16,281 nt of DNA from Candidatus Saccharibacteria bacterium UBA6575 (GTDB lineage Bacteria > Patescibacteriota > Saccharimonadia > Saccharimonadales > Saccharimonadaceae), in contig DJJF01000016.1 in the NCBI GenBank assembly GCA_002434005.1, positions 1 through 16,281 of the forward strand, written 5' to 3'. The notes below the pieces were generated by a model. That model saw only the letters and a list, made by a program, of their open reading frames with translations, did not search any database and had not been told where the DNA came from. The position numbers and the translations under genes were made by a program. Of the stretch, positions 14,302 to 16,281 are shown piece by piece (the stretch's first letter is position 1; every line of letters begins with the position of its first letter).

Positions 14302-14799
14302 TTACTGGAATTGACCTCGGGTCGGCGTTGACGGGTTGCGCGTAATCGTACCGGCTACAGAATCATCAGTATTGTCGGTACCTTGAATTTGCACAGTATC
14401 GCCTACTTGAACATCGCCGATCGCCGCATCATCCCCGTCATCTGTAACCTCCGTTTCGCTGGTTATGTCGAATGAGACTAGACCGCCAGTGCGTGCTTCT
14501 TTTACTGTAATCTTGCTTGAGGAGACTTCCGTTACTTCACCCGTTAGGCCGCCAAGCATACCCATGCGTTGCCCATTCGGGAAATCACCCTGCATGTCGC
14601 CGGGCCCCTGGAATGAATCACTTGGCCCTTGTGCACTGAGATTATTATTTGTACCGGCGCGACCGACCAACACCCCACCAACAAAACCAATCGCTGCTAG
14701 CAGTATCAGTGCACCTACGCCAGCTGCCCAAATACCTGGATTCATGCGTATAATGCGGCCTTCCACTGACTGATCGTTATGGATTGTTTCATCTTTCAT
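14302..14799 (-). CDS. Membrane-anchored DUF5666-like protein of the ABC/two-component cluster
   Basis: The protein has 165 residues: a cytoplasmic N-terminus of about 22 residues, one membrane span (about 24-45, AAGVGALILLAAIGFVGGVLVG), then a flexible outer Gly/Gln/Pro/Met-rich linker (about 50-82). A small beta-barrel follows with the pattern GEVTEVSSSKITVK ... FDITSETEV ... IGDVQVGDTVQIQG, like DUF5666 domains. The outer domain could bind metal, peptide or the permease loop; its function is unknown. AGAGG 8 nt upstream supports the ATG. It starts 2 nt after the ATPase stop, so the two are co-translated. Confidence 0.8.
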   Translation of the reverse strand: MKDETIHNDQSVEGRIIRMNPGIWAAGVGALILLAAIGFVGGVLVGRAGTNNNLSAQGPSDSFQGPGDMQGDFPNGQRMGMLGGLTGEVTEVSSSKITVKEARTGGLVSFDITSETEVTDDGDDAAIGDVQVGDTVQIQGTDNTDDSVAGTITRNPSTPTRGQFQ

Positions 14800-14801
14800 C
14801 G

Positions 14802-15488
14802 TTATTGCCTCTGCTTCGTTGTTTTTACTAGTTGCCCATCGCGTAGTCGCAGTACTCGATCGGTGCGACCGGCAATATCGAGATCGTGCGTAACGACAAT
14901 AATAGTTGTGTTTTCACTTTTCGCCAGTCCGTGGAGTAGGTCGAATATACGCTTGCCATTTTCGCTATCTAAGTTGCCAGTTGGTTCGTCGGCCAAGATT
15001 ACGCGGGGATGATTTGCTAGGGCACGGGCGATGCTGACGCGCTGCTGTTCACCACCACTCATCTTGCCTGGCCGTCGTTTTTGTTTGTCGCCTTCAATGC
15101 CAACCTGCGTGAGCAATTCTTCGGCACGCTTACGGGCATCGAGTTTTTTCACCCGCGCATACTCCATAGGCAACATGACGTTTTCGAGAGCATTAAGATT
15201 TGGAACAAGATTATAGTTTTGAAATACAAATCCTATAGCCGAGCGACGATACTCGGTAAGTTTATGGTCGCGCAGTCGCGCAATATCTTGGCCATCTATA
15301 TCAATTTTTCCTGAAGATGGGCTATCAAGCGCGCCGAGCAGGCCAAGTAAGGTAGATTTACCGCTGCCGGAACTTCCGACAATTGAGACAAATTCCCCGT
15401 CATCAATATCAAAGCTGACATCATTAACCGCGTTCACGGCGTGTCCACCTTGATTGAATGTCTTTTTCAAGCTACTGACTACTAACAT
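14802..15488 (-). CDS. ABC transporter ATPase, MacB/LolD family
   Basis: The protein has 228 residues from the ATG at 15488. I prefer this start over the in-frame GTG at 15497 because GAGGAG lies 8 nt before the ATG but directly against the GTG. Walker A is GSSGSGKST at 38-46, the Q-loop is FVFQNYNLVPNLNALENVMLP, the signature is MSGGEQQR at 143-150, Walker B is ILADEPTGNLD with Asp167/Glu168, and the H-loop is VVTHD. The subfamily moves substrates or transmits force across the membrane with FtsX-type permeases and does not import nutrients. The ATG is 1 nt after the permease stop (TAA), so the pair is tightly coupled. Confidence 0.96.
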   Translation of the reverse strand: MLVVSSLKKTFNQGGHAVNAVNDVSFDIDDGEFVSIVGSSGSGKSTLLGLLGALDSPSSGKIDIDGQDIARLRDHKLTEYRRSAIGFVFQNYNLVPNLNALENVMLPMEYARVKKLDARKRAEELLTQVGIEGDKQKRRPGKMSGGEQQRVSIARALANHPRVILADEPTGNLDSENGKRIFDLLHGLAKSENTTIIVVTHDLDIAGRTDRVLRLRDGQLVKTTKQRQ

Positions 15489-15489
15489 A

Positions 15490-16281
15490 TTATTCACTCC
15501 TCATTGCTTCAGCGGGCTTAATCTTACTAATCATTAGCGATGGTACGGCGCTACCCAATACGGAGATGAGCAGTGTTGCACCGACACCAGCAGCAAGCGT
15601 ACTGACACCAACGGATGATTCAATATTCTGGAGAGTCTGGCGACCAAAGCCGAATGCCATTCCCGCTCCCCGTGGCCCACCCATACCTGGACCAGCTTGC
15701 TGGCTCGACGAACTGCTGGTATCAACAAGGAGACTCGTGAGTGGTGCAGAGGCAGCAATTCCGATACCCGAGCCGACAATAAGGGCAAGTGTGGTGAGAG
15801 TAACAGATTCTGCAACAAACTGTTTCATGATGCCGAAATTACTAGAACCAATCGCCTTCATGACACCAATTTCTCTGCGGCGCTCCCGTACGACCATGAT
15901 CATGGTTAGCAGGATAATAACTGCGCCAGCGACAATGGCTCCAATAAGGCTAAAGAGTGAAATGGTTTTGACACTCTCGAGTGGGGCGACAAGCTGCTTA
16001 ACAGTTTCTTGAGAGTTCGTAACATCTGCACTATCACTCAGTGAGCTTTCGATCGCAGTCGTTGTAGCTTCTAGATTGTCGATTGAATCAACACTAACCG
16101 TCGCACTCGTAATGCTACCGGACTGCTCAGATATGCGTTGGAGTGTAGCGAGTGGTACAAAGACGCCATTATTCGCAAAGTCCGTGCCGGCATCATAGAC
16201 CCCAACTACCTTTATAGTTTGTCCGTATGCGGTGAACGTATCGCCGACAGTCAGACTGTTCTTCTCAGCCAAATCTTTACC
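15490..16281 (-). CDS. MacB/FtsX-type ABC permease, C-terminal part (cut by window end)
   Basis: The frame stays open to the window end (GKDLAEKN precedes the first possible TTG), so the gene continues beyond. Visible parts are the end of the outer MacB-like domain (LTVGDTFTAYGQTIKVVGVYD), then the FtsX domain: a span ISLFSLIGAIVAGAVIILLTMIMVV, the cytoplasmic coupling segment RERRREIGVMKAIGSS, and a second span. Next comes an outer loop with a Ser run and a Gly/Met/Pro-rich part (SSSSSQQAGPGMGGPRGAGM), then a last span and the KPAEAMRSE end typical of the family. It works with the following ATPase; an adaptor gene may lie upstream outside the window. The substrate is unknown. Confidence 0.93.
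   Translation of the reverse strand, partial: GKDLAEKNSLTVGDTFTAYGQTIKVVGVYDAGTDFANNGVFVPLATLQRISEQSGSITSATVSVDSIDNLEATTTAIESSLSDSADVTNSQETVKQLVAPLESVKTISLFSLIGAIVAGAVIILLTMIMVVRERRREIGVMKAIGSSNFGIMKQFVAESVTLTTLALIVGSGIGIAASAPLTSLLVDTSSSSSQQAGPGMGGPRGAGMAFGFGRQTLQNIESSVGVSTLAAGVGATLLISVLGSAVPSLMISKIKPAEAMRSE

Noticed and set aside
1..16281. CRISPR array, insertion sequence, integrase or phage genes.
   Set aside because: No spaced direct-repeat array, transposase or integrase motifs, or terminal inverted repeats were seen. The defence island has no visible mobility gene within the window.

Overview
The window looks like a piece of a small, gene-dense bacterial chromosome with standard code-11 stops and mixed base composition. 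I think a Patescibacteria member is most likely, with Saccharibacteria-like as a best guess. The reasons are very short or overlapping gene junctions, a compact 333-residue MetK, and repeated -10-like hexamers placed 6-8 nt before start codons that lack a Shine-Dalgarno sequence. No rRNA or universal marker is present, so this placement is low confidence.

Positions 1-860 hold a secreted SGNH/GDSL hydrolase. Positions 863-7076 form a defence island. On the minus strand are a DUF262/DUF1524 (GmrSD/SspE-like) nuclease and an overlapping small DUF6508-like gene. Divergent from them are two overlapping, different D12-class N6-adenine DNA methyltransferases. Tail-to-tail with the second methyltransferase, with overlapping stop codons, is an AlwI-type type IIS restriction endonuclease. 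Two methyltransferases with one AlwI-type nuclease is the expected make-up of a type II system with an asymmetric site.

Positions 7147-8873 hold an unknown 152-residue gene and then metK. metK is preceded by a recognisable SAM-I (S-box) riboswitch, followed by a hairpin that pairs nine bases directly with the metK Shine-Dalgarno sequence. This indicates translational feedback by SAM.

Positions 8895-11524 are mostly uncharacterised. They hold a 302-residue acidic protein, a 175-residue protein and a winged-helix plus degenerate-Nudix protein. Between the first two lies a compact transcription unit at about 9913-10239. It has a consensus promoter (TTGACA, 17-nt spacer, TATAAT), a 5' hairpin, a good Shine-Dalgarno sequence, a 58-codon open frame for a single-span membrane protein, a long inverted repeat across its stop codon, and a strong intrinsic terminator. 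I regard this as the most interesting unexplained object here.

Positions 11625-16281 form one minus-strand gene train. In transcription order it encodes a MacB/FtsX-type ABC permease (cut by the window end), its ATPase, a membrane-anchored DUF5666-like protein, an OmpR-family response regulator, its histidine kinase, and a CorA-type divalent-cation channel. A two-half-site direct repeat matching the PmrA-box pattern (TTTAAG-N5-TTTAAG) lies just before the regulator gene and suggests autoregulation. The train reads as an envelope-stress or metal-responsive export module.
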